DNA from: a virus
Length of the DNA: 42,736 bases
Strand: one strand, 5' to 3'
Virus record (IMG/VR): IMGVR_UViG_3300043424_000325
Coordinates: 1-42,736 of that record
Part shown: positions 1 to 8,464 of the stretch, in pieces
Numbering within the stretch: position 1 is the stretch's first letter
Layout of the letters: every line of letters starts with the position of its first letter
Notes under the pieces: model-generated
The model's input: only the letters and a program-made list of their open reading frames with translations
Told to the model about the DNA's origin: nothing
The model's database searches: none
Program-made: the position numbers and the translations under genes

Positions 1-205
1 GCATTAGCAACATTCATCATGACGCCAACCGCTTGATTGAGCATGCCGATATATGGTGCCACTGCATCACGCATCGGACCACCAATCGTCAACTGGAATG
101 CCTCGAGTGATCCTTGCAAATTATTCATCTGAAAGTCGAAGCCCTTATTGACTGCTTCAGCCTGCTCGGTCACACCATTTGCTTTACTGACTGAATCCGC
201 AAATG
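1..205. repeat. Terminal direct repeat, left copy (circular assembly overlap)
   Basis: Bases 1-205 reappear at 42532-42736 with one difference, A at 78 against G at 42609. The repeat lies wholly inside the tape measure gene, and joining the copies gives one uninterrupted reading frame. This is what an assembler leaves at the ends of a circular or circularly permuted molecule; the unique map is then 42531 bp. A genuine short terminal repeat in the virion cannot be excluded, but its placement inside a coding sequence makes it unlikely. Confidence 0.93.
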
Positions 206-1373
206 CGTCAAATCCCTCAACTCCCATGCCGGCAAGCGTAACTACCGTGTTCATAGCGTCAGCGCCGAAAATGGTTTGCATATACTGAATTTTTTGCTCG
301 TCGGTCAAGTCCTTCGTGGCAGTCTCAAGCGTACCAACAATCTCCTGCATAGACAGCAGCTCGCCATTTGCAAAGAAGGCGTTTTGCGTCATGCCTGCCA
401 TGGTTTTTTCGATTTGCGAGGCTGATAGCCCCTTTTCGGTCTTGAGGAATTCGCGCACCTGCTGGTCAAGTGAGCCCATTTCGGTGGATAGCGGAGCCAC
501 GCCATTGTCCTTAAGGAACTTCATCATCGCCTCGGTGTCACCGGTTACAAGCCCGAGGTCACGCATTGCATCGAACGCGGGAGTTGATGCGGGTTGCAGG
601 CGTGTGAGGAAGTTCTTGAGCGACGTGCCAGCCTCTTGTGCTGAGCTGAATGCCGGACTGATGGCTCCCATGGTAACTGCGAAATCCTCATAATCGAGGC
701 CAATTGCATTCGCCACACCGCCTGCCTGCGCCATACCTGCAGCGAGGTCAGCAACGTCAACGGTTGACGAATTGGCAACCTTTGTCATGAGATCCATGGA
801 CGTGGCCATGAAGTTTGTTTTTTCAGCTGCGCTTGCCGTCACTGGCACAAACTGCCCAAGCTGTTTAGCTACGATGTCAGCCGACTGCTCGAGCCCAAGG
901 CCGGCAGCGGCTGCGAAGTTTAACGTATCACGGAGACCACCAGCCGCCACGACGGTTGGGTCGATACCACCCTTTACGAGTGCCGTTGCCGCTTGCACTG
1001 TCTCCATAGTCGAGACGGGAAGCTCTTTGCCGAGGTCAACGAATAACTTTTCAAAGTCCTTGATTTCGCTTTCGGGGATTGAGGCAGCCGCGGCAAACTG
1101 ATTCATGTTGCCTTCAAACTCGCCTGCGAGTTTGACGGAATCAACGCCGAACCCAATCAGCGCTTGTCCTGCATTTGCGAGTTGCTCGGTGACAAGCCCA
1201 CCAACCTTCTCGAATGCTCCACGGACAACGGACGACCATCCCTCAAACTTTCCCGTCGAGGATTGAGTGTCATTAGCGAATTTTTGCGTGGCGTTGTTTG
1301 CGCGGTTGACGTTAGACTCATATGCTTCTACGCCTTCGGCAACAAGCTTAATACCAGCCTCTGATACTGCCAT
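1..1373 (-). CDS. Tail tape measure protein, N-terminal part (continues across the join at 41388-42531)
   Basis: The ATG at 1371-1373 is preceded by GGAGGG, spaced 6 nt. The frame runs open to the left edge for 457 codons and continues in the right-hand copy of the repeat to 41388, giving a protein of about 838 residues. The N-terminal half matches the TP901-type tape measure core: an Ala/Gly-rich helical region with phrases such as TMETVQAATALVKGGIDP, GMAQAGGVANAIGLDYEDF and IFGADAMNTV. The protein fills the tail tube, sets tail length and leaves ahead of the DNA at infection. It follows the tail chaperone genes, the standard siphovirus order. The join splits the gene only on paper. Confidence 0.93.
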   Translation of the reverse strand, partial: MAVSEAGIKLVAEGVEAYESNVNRANNATQKFANDTQSSTGKFEGWSSVVRGAFEKVGGLVTEQLANAGQALIGFGVDSVKLAGEFEGNMNQFAAAASIPESEIKDFEKLFVDLGKELPVSTMETVQAATALVKGGIDPTVVAAGGLRDTLNFAAAAGLGLEQSADIVAKQLGQFVPVTASAAEKTNFMATSMDLMTKVANSSTVDVADLAAGMAQAGGVANAIGLDYEDFAVTMGAISPAFSSAQEAGTSLKNFLTRLQPASTPAFDAMRDLGLVTGDTEAMMKFLKDNGVAPLSTEMGSLDQQVREFLKTEKGLSASQIEKTMAGMTQNAFFANGELLSMQEIVGTLETATKDLTDEQKIQYMQTIFGADAMNTVVTLAGMGVEGFDAFADSVSKANGVTEQAEAVNKGFDFQMNNLQGSLEAFQLTIGGPMRDAVAPYIGMLNQAVGVMMNVAN

Positions 1374-1390
1374 CTGCCACCCTCCCTATC

Positions 1391-1595
1391 CTAGCGTTTG
1401 CGCTTAGACCTACGCTGGGATTCTTTATACTGCTCGTGCGCCTCGACTGCCTCGATGCGATGGATCGTCTCGTAGTGTGCGATGACGCCCGCCTGCTGAA
1501 AGTCCTCGAGCGCTAAGAACTCGCTCCAGTTATATCCAGCCCAGCGCGCCGCCTCTCGGTAGTGGAGCTCGGCAGCATAGTTAATCTTTCCCTTG
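1391..1595 (-). CDS. Tail assembly chaperone C-terminal extension (gpT-like), reached by +1 frameshift
   Basis: This frame runs about 65 codons past the end of the preceding chaperone gene, ends in a basic tail (QRRSKRKR), and stops 17 nt before the tape measure start. It has no ATG, GTG with a Shine-Dalgarno, or other usable start of its own after the overlap. It lies +1 (equivalently -2) from the upstream frame. In many tailed phages two chaperone ORFs between tail tube and tape measure genes are joined by programmed frameshifting to make a minor gpGT-like fusion that loads the tape measure protein. Position, lack of a start and frame relation all fit. The exact slip codon is inferred. Confidence 0.72.
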
Positions 1596-2123
1596 GGCAC
1601 TCGGTGCGTCCATATCGACGATCCCCGGTACTCGGCCTTGAAACAATTGGCGATAGAACGCCACCTGACCTTCCTGTGGCATCGAGCGCCCGAAAATTTC
1701 AAACATCAACTTAGCCATATCATCATTACTTGATGCAACGATATTGAGCACCCAAAACTCTTTTGGATTCTCCTCTACCTCGAGACCAAACGCTTTGTAT
1801 TGCGCCATGGTCTCGCCAATATCATCAGGCGGACTATCGACAATGCCAATAGTTGCCATAAATTTCATAATCTTAATAGCGAAAAGTGTCTGCACATCAG
1901 ATTGCCACTGCTCAAGCGCAGCGATATAGCCCTCATCTGCTGTGTTCTCGATGTCCTTCGTGGAACCATCAGCCACGATGACCGACTGCACGGGTGGCGT
2001 CGGCTTTTTGTCCATGAGCTCCTGCTCGGCGACGAAGCGCAAACGGGTCATCACCTCAGCACGTTGGCGCTGAATGCGTACAGTATAGCCACTGATTGGA
2101 AGTTTAATTGAGGGATAATCCAC
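1581..2123 (-). CDS. Tail assembly chaperone (gpG-like)
   Basis: I start this at GTG 2121-2123, which sits 5 nt after AGGAG; the longer open frame begins upstream with a TTG that lacks such a site. The product is about 180 residues, acidic and helical in its C-terminal half, with no membrane segment. It lies between the tail tube gene and the tape measure gene, the position of lambda G. Its 3' end overlaps an out-of-frame extension that has no start codon. This is the major, unshifted chaperone product, expected to coat the tape measure protein during tail assembly. Assignment rests on position and the frameshift arrangement, since I see no strong sequence motif. Confidence 0.75.
   Translation of the reverse strand: MDYPSIKLPISGYTVRIQRQRAEVMTRLRFVAEQELMDKKPTPPVQSVIVADGSTKDIENTADEGYIAALEQWQSDVQTLFAIKIMKFMATIGIVDSPPDDIGETMAQYKAFGLEVEENPKEFWVLNIVASSNDDMAKLMFEIFGRSMPQEGQVAFYRQLFQGRVPGIVDMDAPSAQGKD
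1584..1595 (-). promoter_or_regulatory. Candidate +1 programmed frameshift site
   Basis: The message reads CAA GGG AAA GAT TAA just before the zero-frame stop (1581-1583). A +1 slip lets tRNA-Gly move from GGG to GGA or tRNA-Lys from AAA to AAG, entering the downstream frame (AAG, GGA, AAG, ATT). Both re-pairings are nearly cognate. An upstream GCC-to-CCC slip is possible but needs a mismatch. The site is inferred from sequence only. Confidence 0.5.
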
Positions 2124-2154
2124 GATATCTCCTATTCGTGTGTAGTGCTCCAAG

Positions 2155-2210
2155 TGCGGGTGGCAGGGTCGGAGCGGGACCTTTTCCCATCGTCATAGTA
2201 GCCACCCGCA
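2155..2210 (-). other. Hairpin between tail tube and chaperone genes
   Basis: TGCGGGTGGC at 2155-2164 pairs perfectly with GCCACCCGCA at 2201-2210, and the loop contains a smaller GGTC/GACC stem. There is no U-run after it. A stem of this kind after an abundant structural gene could dampen read-through or protect the 3' end of the tail tube message. Either role is inference. Confidence 0.55.
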
Positions 2211-2219
2211 TCATCCGCT

Positions 2220-3743
2220 TTAGATGATGTTTGCCGAAGCCGTCAAGAGAATACCATCAGCGCCACCCGTGGCCGTGCCAGCGATACCGAGGTAGTTCGC
2301 TGCGATACCGTGTGGTGCGTAGATTGGAGCTGCCAATCGGTGAATGTTTGAGAACGTTGGCCAGTTCTGGATGCGTGGTGCGCCCGAGTTTGGTCCTGCC
2401 CATGAGAAGCCGCCATCAATCGTAGTAGCGATATAGGCAACATTCGAAGCGACGTAGGCAATCCAGATGACCTCACGAGTGGCTGCAACAATGTCACCCA
2501 CATTACCTGTACCCGCGCCCGGGAATGCCACGGTTGCCCATGAGGCGCCGTAGTCCACGGTCTTGTAGACGTTACCATCAGCCGAACCAACATACCACAA
2601 GCGATCCTCGATGACCTGAACCGCACGTACGTTTGATGCACTTGGTGCAGTCGCAGTGACCCATGAGATGCCACCATTGCGTGAGTAGCGTACAGCACCA
2701 GTCTGGCCAGTGGCGACGATGGTACCCTCGCCCGTGCCATGGATGCGCAACAGGGTCGTAGGAGCGCCACTATCAACGGCCGTTGGTGGGATCGTGATAT
2801 CAGTGGTCTTGTAGATGACCGTGGTATCGACGAACCAGATGGCGTTCGGTGACTCGACCCACACATCACGCATAGCAACAGGGAGCGTGACTGACTGCCA
2901 CGTCGTGGGCGCGCCCGTGTCAGTGTTGAGTGCCGTGTAGAACAGCGTGGTTGCATCGGTACCAACAAAGAGAATGTTGTTCACAATATCGATGAATCGT
3001 GGCTCGGCAGTTGTGCCGATACCCGTGATGGTGGCGTTGCTCCACGTCTGCCCGCCATCGAGTGAGTAGACGACCTGTGATGGTGCGCTTGGACTGGCCA
3101 CGTTGGCACGCGTGACAGCGTAGATGAACTTCGAGCCATCGTTCTCGGCACCGCACGCTTTGCAGTTGATGGCCGTGCCGTACACGATATCAAGGACATC
3201 GGCAACAATTGCCGTACCAGCTTCCTCGCCAAAGCTCATCTCGCCCACTGGATAGATTGCCTCGCCCGTGGCTTCGATACCGTCGGTAAGCGCCTCATCG
3301 CCATCCATTGACATACGTGCGCCGAGGTCAACCGTGCCAACGTTCTTAAAGCCCGAGTACACGAGTACATAGCCATTCCAGCCGCGGTTGAAGTCGGAGA
3401 GGTCGTTACAGCGCCCATGCACCTCGTAGAGGTTATACTCACAGCGTGGCGCCAACAACTGACGAGGGATGCCACCCATCTTCTCATGGAAGTTAATCGT
3501 CACGCTTGGGAGCTCAGGAGCTGCCGACTGCGTGCCCACCAAGCGGTAGTTCTGCGCTCGTCGTGGGTCTGGTTGGTAGATGGGGTCGATAGAGCCGACT
3601 GCCTGTGGCAAGCTCCCGCCCTCGATGGTGCCGTACTGCGCACCAAGGCCGAACAAATAGGTTTGAGTCCCGGGGCCACCATGTTGGATGAACGCCCGGG
3701 TCATACCCTGCGTGTAAATCTCATTGCGATCAAGTGTCGTCAT
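2220..3743 (-). CDS. Major tail (tube) protein fused to an Asp-box beta-propeller
   Basis: The 507-residue product starts at ATG 3741-3743 after GGGAG. Residues 1 to about 190 (unrelated to the propeller) sit in the expected place for the tail tube protein, directly before the chaperone pair. From about residue 195 the protein carries repeated beta-strand units with four Asp-boxes: SLDGGQTW (227-234), SRNGGISW (354-361), TVDYGASW (395-402) and TIDGGFSW (441-448). These are typical of sialidase/BNR and sortilin-type propellers. Tube proteins are usually 150-250 residues, so the propeller probably projects from the tube surface, where it could bind glycans. No sialidase active-site arginine triad can be assigned by eye. 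It could instead be a separate tail adhesin, with the tube gene elsewhere. Confidence 0.72.
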   Translation of the reverse strand: MTTLDRNEIYTQGMTRAFIQHGGPGTQTYLFGLGAQYGTIEGGSLPQAVGSIDPIYQPDPRRAQNYRLVGTQSAAPELPSVTINFHEKMGGIPRQLLAPRCEYNLYEVHGRCNDLSDFNRGWNGYVLVYSGFKNVGTVDLGARMSMDGDEALTDGIEATGEAIYPVGEMSFGEEAGTAIVADVLDIVYGTAINCKACGAENDGSKFIYAVTRANVASPSAPSQVVYSLDGGQTWSNATITGIGTTAEPRFIDIVNNILFVGTDATTLFYTALNTDTGAPTTWQSVTLPVAMRDVWVESPNAIWFVDTTVIYKTTDITIPPTAVDSGAPTTLLRIHGTGEGTIVATGQTGAVRYSRNGGISWVTATAPSASNVRAVQVIEDRLWYVGSADGNVYKTVDYGASWATVAFPGAGTGNVGDIVAATREVIWIAYVASNVAYIATTIDGGFSWAGPNSGAPRIQNWPTFSNIHRLAAPIYAPHGIAANYLGIAGTATGGADGILLTASANII

Positions 3744-3753
3744 GAGTGTCTCC

Positions 3754-4995
3754 CTATGCTAAGAATCCGGGCGTGACTCGCAGGTTTTGCAGAGTGCGCC
3801 ATGCGTATATGTGACCCCGCCGACTCCCGAATGGATTGCTCACGTCCACGGGAACCGAATACAACTCATTGGTCGCTCCCACCCTCGAGAGGTCGGTCTG
3901 CCACTCTGACAACTCCTTGTTGGATGGCTGACATGCACAGATAGGACGAGCGAGATTCGCCGCCGATAGCTGCGCAATCGCCATGTCCACTTGGGCGCTG
4001 TCCCGACCTGCATGATAGCGAATCAGAACACGATCAGGCGGTCGGCAGTTGCTGAAGTCTACACGACCCGTCCATGTCCCTGAAGTGCTATCATACACAC
4101 CCTGCCCGAGATAGACGATACCTGCATCTGCATCCCGAATCCCGACGCGGCCTATAGCATACGCGAGTGCGGCGGGGTCGGGTGTGACCGTGTTAATTGT
4201 GAATGTTGCCCATGGGGGGATGGGCGTACTCTCCCAAATGAACACGGCCTGTGCAGTATCGAGCGTGGTTCCAGTCGGATCGCAGTAACGCCGTGCCACA
4301 TCGACAGTCGATGCAAACGGGCTTCCTGCGGTCGGTGGCAGTATCGTAGGGTCAAGTGAATCTGGCTTCGGTATCGTATACAGGATAGGCCGAACCAGAT
4401 TGTAGGTGTCTATGCGAATTGTGGCCGTTGTGCTCGCAATCGACGCCTCACGGATAGGAATCGATGGTGTGTCGGGATAGAGCACGTCAGCTGCCACAAA
4501 GGTAATGTGCAGCTGGTCGGCCGTTGTTCCGCTTGGCACTGTGGCCGTGATGGTTGCAGTCTCAAAGAGCCCATCGCCATCCTCATCACTATAGACAATC
4601 GGCGCATTGACGGCCGTGGTGATATGGTCGTACCCGATGGCGTTTACATGTCCATCAGGCAATCGCACGTTCATCCACTCGCCCTGTAGGTCAAGGGCTG
4701 TCCAGCGTGTGAGCGCCTTATTACCCATGCGTGGCCACTCGAGGGTTGTGGTCTTGAATGTCGGCCGTGCAGGAAAGTTCGCCTGCTGATTCCACTGTGC
4801 TTCCGCCTCGGCGATCGATCGCCGAATCTCAGTGCGTCCAGCACGGTCGGCAACCTGCCATGCGTACTCATACACCAGCCCATTGCACGAGCTCTGGATT
4901 GGGATGAGTGAGTTTGCGCCTTTTGTGGCTAGCTGCATGCTATGCCATGGGTGCATCTGCATGTACTGGAGCCACCGTGCGAGTGAGAGTGTCAT
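3754..4995 (-). CDS. Putative virion structural protein, tail or neck, 413 residues
   Basis: I do not recognise a family. The protein has no signal peptide or membrane span. The middle (about residues 110-330) is rich in Thr, Pro and beta-strand-like stretches, including an acidic loop YSDEDGDGLFE that resembles a calcium-binding loop. The C-terminal 100 residues contain helices and CACQPSNKEL. It lies between the capsid decoration cassette and the tail tube gene. A tail completion, neck or minor tail role fits the location. Start at ATG 4993-4995, after AGGT-type pairing. Confidence 0.5.
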   Translation of the reverse strand: MTLSLARWLQYMQMHPWHSMQLATKGANSLIPIQSSCNGLVYEYAWQVADRAGRTEIRRSIAEAEAQWNQQANFPARPTFKTTTLEWPRMGNKALTRWTALDLQGEWMNVRLPDGHVNAIGYDHITTAVNAPIVYSDEDGDGLFETATITATVPSGTTADQLHITFVAADVLYPDTPSIPIREASIASTTATIRIDTYNLVRPILYTIPKPDSLDPTILPPTAGSPFASTVDVARRYCDPTGTTLDTAQAVFIWESTPIPPWATFTINTVTPDPAALAYAIGRVGIRDADAGIVYLGQGVYDSTSGTWTGRVDFSNCRPPDRVLIRYHAGRDSAQVDMAIAQLSAANLARPICACQPSNKELSEWQTDLSRVGATNELYSVPVDVSNPFGSRRGHIYAWRTLQNLRVTPGFLA

Positions 4996-5265
4996 CTACC
5001 TACTCCATCGAATCGCAAGCGTGGTGAATCCCGCACCTGCGAATACGCGCCAATCAAGCATCGCTATCGCTAGTATACCGCCCGCCCAAAAAGAAATACA
5101 GATAGGGCACTGCACACCGACCGATAGCCAATGGCTACTGCCAAAGCGTGAAATGATAGCGCCTCGAAAGTGGGCGAACGCATCCATCGGACCATCCATC
5201 CACGCAATGTCCGTCGATATGCGGTAGATGATAAGCCACAGTGCGATATGGGTGATTATTTCCAT
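4996..5265 (-). CDS. DUF1360-like small membrane protein
   Basis: The 89-residue product begins with a hydrophobic helix (MEIITHIALWLIIYRIS) and has a second one near residues 58-75. Between them lies CPICISFWAG, matching the CxxCxxFWxG signature I associate with DUF1360 proteins of phages. ATG 5263-5265 follows GGGAGGCAG and overlaps the end of the glycosyltransferase gene by 10 nt. It probably sits in the host inner membrane. Function is unknown; DUF1360 genes are often found near structural genes. Confidence 0.62.
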   Translation of the reverse strand: MEIITHIALWLIIYRISTDIAWMDGPMDAFAHFRGAIISRFGSSHWLSVGVQCPICISFWAGGILAIAMLDWRVFAGAGFTTLAIRWSR

Positions 5266-5870
5266 CCTGCCTCCCGTCGTTGGCGAAAGAGTCGCCGATC
5301 ATGGTCATCTGGTGGGATGTCGGCGTGCGCCTCATCAGGTTGATTACCCATGACCACGTGGTTGTGATAGAGCACAGCCCACGGCTCTTTGTAGAATGTG
5401 CGCTGCTCGATGGCACGGGCGCAAATCTCGGTATCGCCATAATTGTGCTTATACCATGTTGGCCAACCACCAAGGCTTCGAATGTAGTGCATCGATGTCA
5501 GGAAGTGGCAGGCGTGATTGACGTCGTGTCCGTCTCCATTAAACCCGACAACGAGCGAATTTCCGAGGCGCTGTTGCGCTATCTGGAACCATCGCCACAT
5601 CGGCAGGACATCATTTGCCACGTTGGCCACCACGGCCTCATCTGGCAACTCACGGGTAGCGAGATCCATTGCTTGCCAGTAGCTTAAGCGCTCTTGTGTG
5701 GCGATGACCCCACGTGCGCCAACGCTTGCACACGCACGCACGACAACGGCCGACTCTTGCCCTGCAACCGCAATCACGGTAATCGGTAGCCCTGCCATCG
5801 CGCGGAGGCGCGGCACGAGTGCCTCTGTCTGCTCGAGGCGTTTATGGCACGGCAGGACAGCGTACAGCAT
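5256..5870 (-). CDS. Small glycosyltransferase, GT-A type
   Basis: The 204-residue protein starts with a Rossmann-like beta strand (LYAVLPCHKR) and later has ANVANDVLP in the usual metal-binding DxD neighbourhood. NYGDTEICARAIEQ follows, a helix typical of family 2-like transferases. It is shorter than full GT2 enzymes and lacks a membrane anchor. It stands next to another GT2 gene between capsid and tail genes. The pair may build a short glycan on virion proteins; the acceptor is unknown. The canonical DxD is not clear here, so this copy could have altered specificity or be weak in catalysis. Confidence 0.68.
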   Translation of the reverse strand: MLYAVLPCHKRLEQTEALVPRLRAMAGLPITVIAVAGQESAVVVRACASVGARGVIATQERLSYWQAMDLATRELPDEAVVANVANDVLPMWRWFQIAQQRLGNSLVVGFNGDGHDVNHACHFLTSMHYIRSLGGWPTWYKHNYGDTEICARAIEQRTFYKEPWAVLYHNHVVMGNQPDEAHADIPPDDHDRRLFRQRREAGWK

Positions 5871-5872
5871 GA

Positions 5873-6988
5873 TTAGGCCTTCTTTGGCGCACGAAGCGTA
5901 GTCTTGGTGGTTGTGGTCGTAGCTTGGACTTCTGCCACAGGCTCAACAACTGGCTCGATTACCTCAACTGCATTAATCACCTCGGCAAGCTCGGCAGGTG
6001 CAGGTGGTGGCGTGTATGGCGTTTCAGGCATGACCACACGGAACGTGCCGAAGGCGAGGAAGTATGCCACATCCTCGGCAGGGACATTCAGGTAGCGTAC
6101 AGACGCATTGCGCCCGGCCTTGTAGGTGCGCTTGCTCACAGGGTGCTGCAGGATAAATGACCCTTGCTGGTCGCCGATATACTCAAGTGTTTGCATGCCG
6201 TCCATAGCTGGCACCTCTCCTAATGTTGCGACTGCGGTTTTAAATGCCGTCTTTGGTGATGATCCACAACAGGCCATAGCGACTTCCCCTTTCTCATTTT
6301 GGTATGGCGCAATAACTCTGTCCATCAACTCTTGCCCACCTGCCACATCGGCATGGTGAACGATTGAGTGCTGAACCTGATACACGAAAATGGGGCCACG
6401 ATAGTATGCGCCACAGTAGCCTGCGATGGCGAGGCGCAAGTACAGCGTCCAATCTTCCCACCCGGGTGCACGCTCATCAAATCCGCCGACCGCTCGCACG
6501 GCATCGAGAGGAATCAAGCATGTAATCGGATGGATGTTGAACTTGGCATAGAGTTTTTGGTCGTAGTCTGGTGGGCGTTGGTGGCGTGTGCCTGCATAAT
6601 GCGAGCTGAAGGTGTACGCCTTGTCGTGCGATGCATGGCCACGCATGAGCACCTCGACGCCCTTGGGGAGTAGGTAGTCATCCGCATCGAGGAATATCAC
6701 GAACGCACCAGTAGCGTGTGCGATGCCGTCGTTACGGGCGCACGCTGGTCGATTGAGCGTCGTAGTGCGCCCAAAATTGCGACTCTTGATGACTTTCACG
6801 CGTGGGTCGACATAGTCACCAATCGCCACGGGCCCGTCATCAACCACGATGACCTCGAGGTTGGGGTATGTCTGCCACACGCACGACGCGACGGCCACAC
6901 CAACGTACTGATGGTGTGAGCCGCCGCAGGGGATGACGATTGATACCGTGGGTAATCCCGACATTGCGTCGGGAGAGATCCGCTCCAT
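5873..6988 (-). CDS. Family 2 glycosyltransferase with extra C-terminal domain
   Basis: Residues 12-230 form a GT2 domain: VSIVIPCGG at the N terminus, VIVVDDGP for the nucleotide, IFLDADDYLLP as the DxD motif, then GGFDERAPGWEDWTLYLRL as the acceptor loop and catalytic base region. Residues about 235-335 make a separate domain, beginning with AMACCGS and containing GSFILQHPVSKRTYKAG. It ends in a Pro/Val/Thr-rich tail and basic APKKA. The tail domain may dock the enzyme on the capsid or be structural. ATG 6986-6988 follows GGAGGGAGAG. The gene is immediately downstream of the major capsid gene, suggesting late expression and glycosylation of virion proteins. Confidence 0.82.
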   Translation of the reverse strand: MERISPDAMSGLPTVSIVIPCGGSHHQYVGVAVASCVWQTYPNLEVIVVDDGPVAIGDYVDPRVKVIKSRNFGRTTTLNRPACARNDGIAHATGAFVIFLDADDYLLPKGVEVLMRGHASHDKAYTFSSHYAGTRHQRPPDYDQKLYAKFNIHPITCLIPLDAVRAVGGFDERAPGWEDWTLYLRLAIAGYCGAYYRGPIFVYQVQHSIVHHADVAGGQELMDRVIAPYQNEKGEVAMACCGSSPKTAFKTAVATLGEVPAMDGMQTLEYIGDQQGSFILQHPVSKRTYKAGRNASVRYLNVPAEDVAYFLAFGTFRVVMPETPYTPPPAPAELAEVINAVEVIEPVVEPVAEVQATTTTTKTTLRAPKKA

Positions 6989-7003
6989 CTCTCCCTCCTA
7001 TCC

Positions 7004-8446
7004 TTAAGCGATTGGGCTTTGGAACTGCTGGCCAACGAATGAAGTGCTGCCACCGTTCTCGAAGAAGCTGGTTCCGGGTTGCCACTCGCGCTCATGCACG
7101 TACACGTTGTACTGCAGGTTGTCGATGCGGGCTGCGAGGAATGGCGTGCGGAGAATCACACGCTTGCGAGTGCGCATCTGAATCTGCTGACAGAAGCCAT
7201 TGGGGGCGAGCATGACGGTCACGAAGCGACCATCGGATGACACCTTGAAGTTCTGACCAGCGAATGCGCCTGCCAACTGACCGCCCAAGCCGTACTGATT
7301 GCGGTAGTTGAAGTACTCCATGTACAGCAATTGACCCATACCGCCGCCTGCGAGAGGCAAGAGGTAGGCATCGCTGATGAAGTTGCCGTTGCCGCTGTTG
7401 GTCTCGTCGAGGGTGTTGTCGATGATGACGGGCACCTGCACGCCATCGATCAGCAGGAACATGCCGCGGCGCATCTCGTCGCGCAACGTAGCCTGTGCGC
7501 TGGTATCGACAAAGCCCGTGGCGCTTGAGCCACTTGGAGCTGCCGTGTAACAGCGGTAGGTGAGGTATGCGCATGGCCAGATATCGGTCAAGGCGAGAAA
7601 CAACTGATAGCGCATGACCCATGCGTACTGCACGTCGCCGAACATGATGTCATCGGCCAACTTGATGCGTGAGCGGTATGCCTCAACGAAGTTGCGCACG
7701 ACCGTGCCCGCGTTGTTCTGGATGATAATGCTGTTGGCGTCCATCACGAGTGAGTCAGCAGCCGAACAAGCGGTACCACTGATGGCATCACGGTAGCCCG
7801 TGTTCACCATTCGCTGGAGACCGTTGAACTGCAAGGTGCCGCCCGAGTTGCCGACGGTGTTGGCTGGATTACCCGTCCAGATTTGGCGAGCGTAGCGACG
7901 GCTGAAGCCATTGGCCAACTCTACCATCTCCTTAGCGATGGCCGAACGAAAGATTTCGTTCACTTGCATTGGCACCGTTTGTGTTGCAACCTCGGTCGCA
8001 AATGGGTTGTTCATCAACTGCAAGTCAATCGGCGAGGCGCTGTTCACCAGCTCGCCGAGGTTGTCCATGCGAATCGACTTTGAGTTCATGGTGAACTCGC
8101 CGAACGGCCACACCTGCTGACAGAACTTGAGGCTTCCTGGGGTAGCAGCCTCATCTGAACATGGGGTGGTTGGATCATTGCCGCTGTCGTCGGTCTGGCC
8201 AGTGATGATACCGTACACCTCTTGCATGTAGGTGCTGGACTTGACGTGGCCGTTGCGCTCGAGGAATTGCTCGACGCCCTTCGGTGGCACGTAGGTGGTT
8301 GGCACCAACGGATTGAGGCCGGGGGTATTGAACAAAGCATTGTTACCAGTTGGCGCAATGCCAGTGGTGGCGGATGAGGCTTTGTACCGCTCTTGGACGA
8401 GTTGGTCGAGGACCTTCATCTGCTCGTTGGTCAGCTGTGTGGTCAT
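7004..8446 (-). CDS. Major capsid protein
   Basis: The 480-residue product follows the scaffold gene and precedes the glycosyltransferases. It has no signal or membrane span. The N-terminal 100 residues are Gly/Pro/Asn-rich, then come long alternating strands and helices, and the C-terminal half carries ML-type strands (FVTVMLAPNGFCQQIQMRTR) ending in FVGQQFQSPIA. Size, position, and the strong AGGAGATACTACCC leader before ATG 8444-8446 fit an HK97-fold shell protein. The assignment is mostly by context, since HK97-fold proteins diverge too far for motif recognition. Confidence 0.85.
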   Translation of the reverse strand: MTTQLTNEQMKVLDQLVQERYKASSATTGIAPTGNNALFNTPGLNPLVPTTYVPPKGVEQFLERNGHVKSSTYMQEVYGIITGQTDDSGNDPTTPCSDEAATPGSLKFCQQVWPFGEFTMNSKSIRMDNLGELVNSASPIDLQLMNNPFATEVATQTVPMQVNEIFRSAIAKEMVELANGFSRRYARQIWTGNPANTVGNSGGTLQFNGLQRMVNTGYRDAISGTACSAADSLVMDANSIIIQNNAGTVVRNFVEAYRSRIKLADDIMFGDVQYAWVMRYQLFLALTDIWPCAYLTYRCYTAAPSGSSATGFVDTSAQATLRDEMRRGMFLLIDGVQVPVIIDNTLDETNSGNGNFISDAYLLPLAGGGMGQLLYMEYFNYRNQYGLGGQLAGAFAGQNFKVSSDGRFVTVMLAPNGFCQQIQMRTRKRVILRTPFLAARIDNLQYNVYVHEREWQPGTSFFENGGSTSFVGQQFQSPIA

Positions 8447-8464
8447 GGGTAGTATCTCCTATCC

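Noticed and set aside
1-205. True direct terminal repeat of a linear genome
   Set aside because: It lies within one coding sequence, is short, and carries a mismatch; an assembly overlap explains it better.
2243-2968. 241-codon frame inside the tail tube gene
   Set aside because: Low-complexity Ser/Arg/His shadow of a real gene on the same strand.
4811-4825. HIP1-like GCGATCGC signature that would suggest a cyanobacterial host
   Set aside because: Only isolated GATCG-type strings appear; there is no enrichment visible, unlike CTCGAG.
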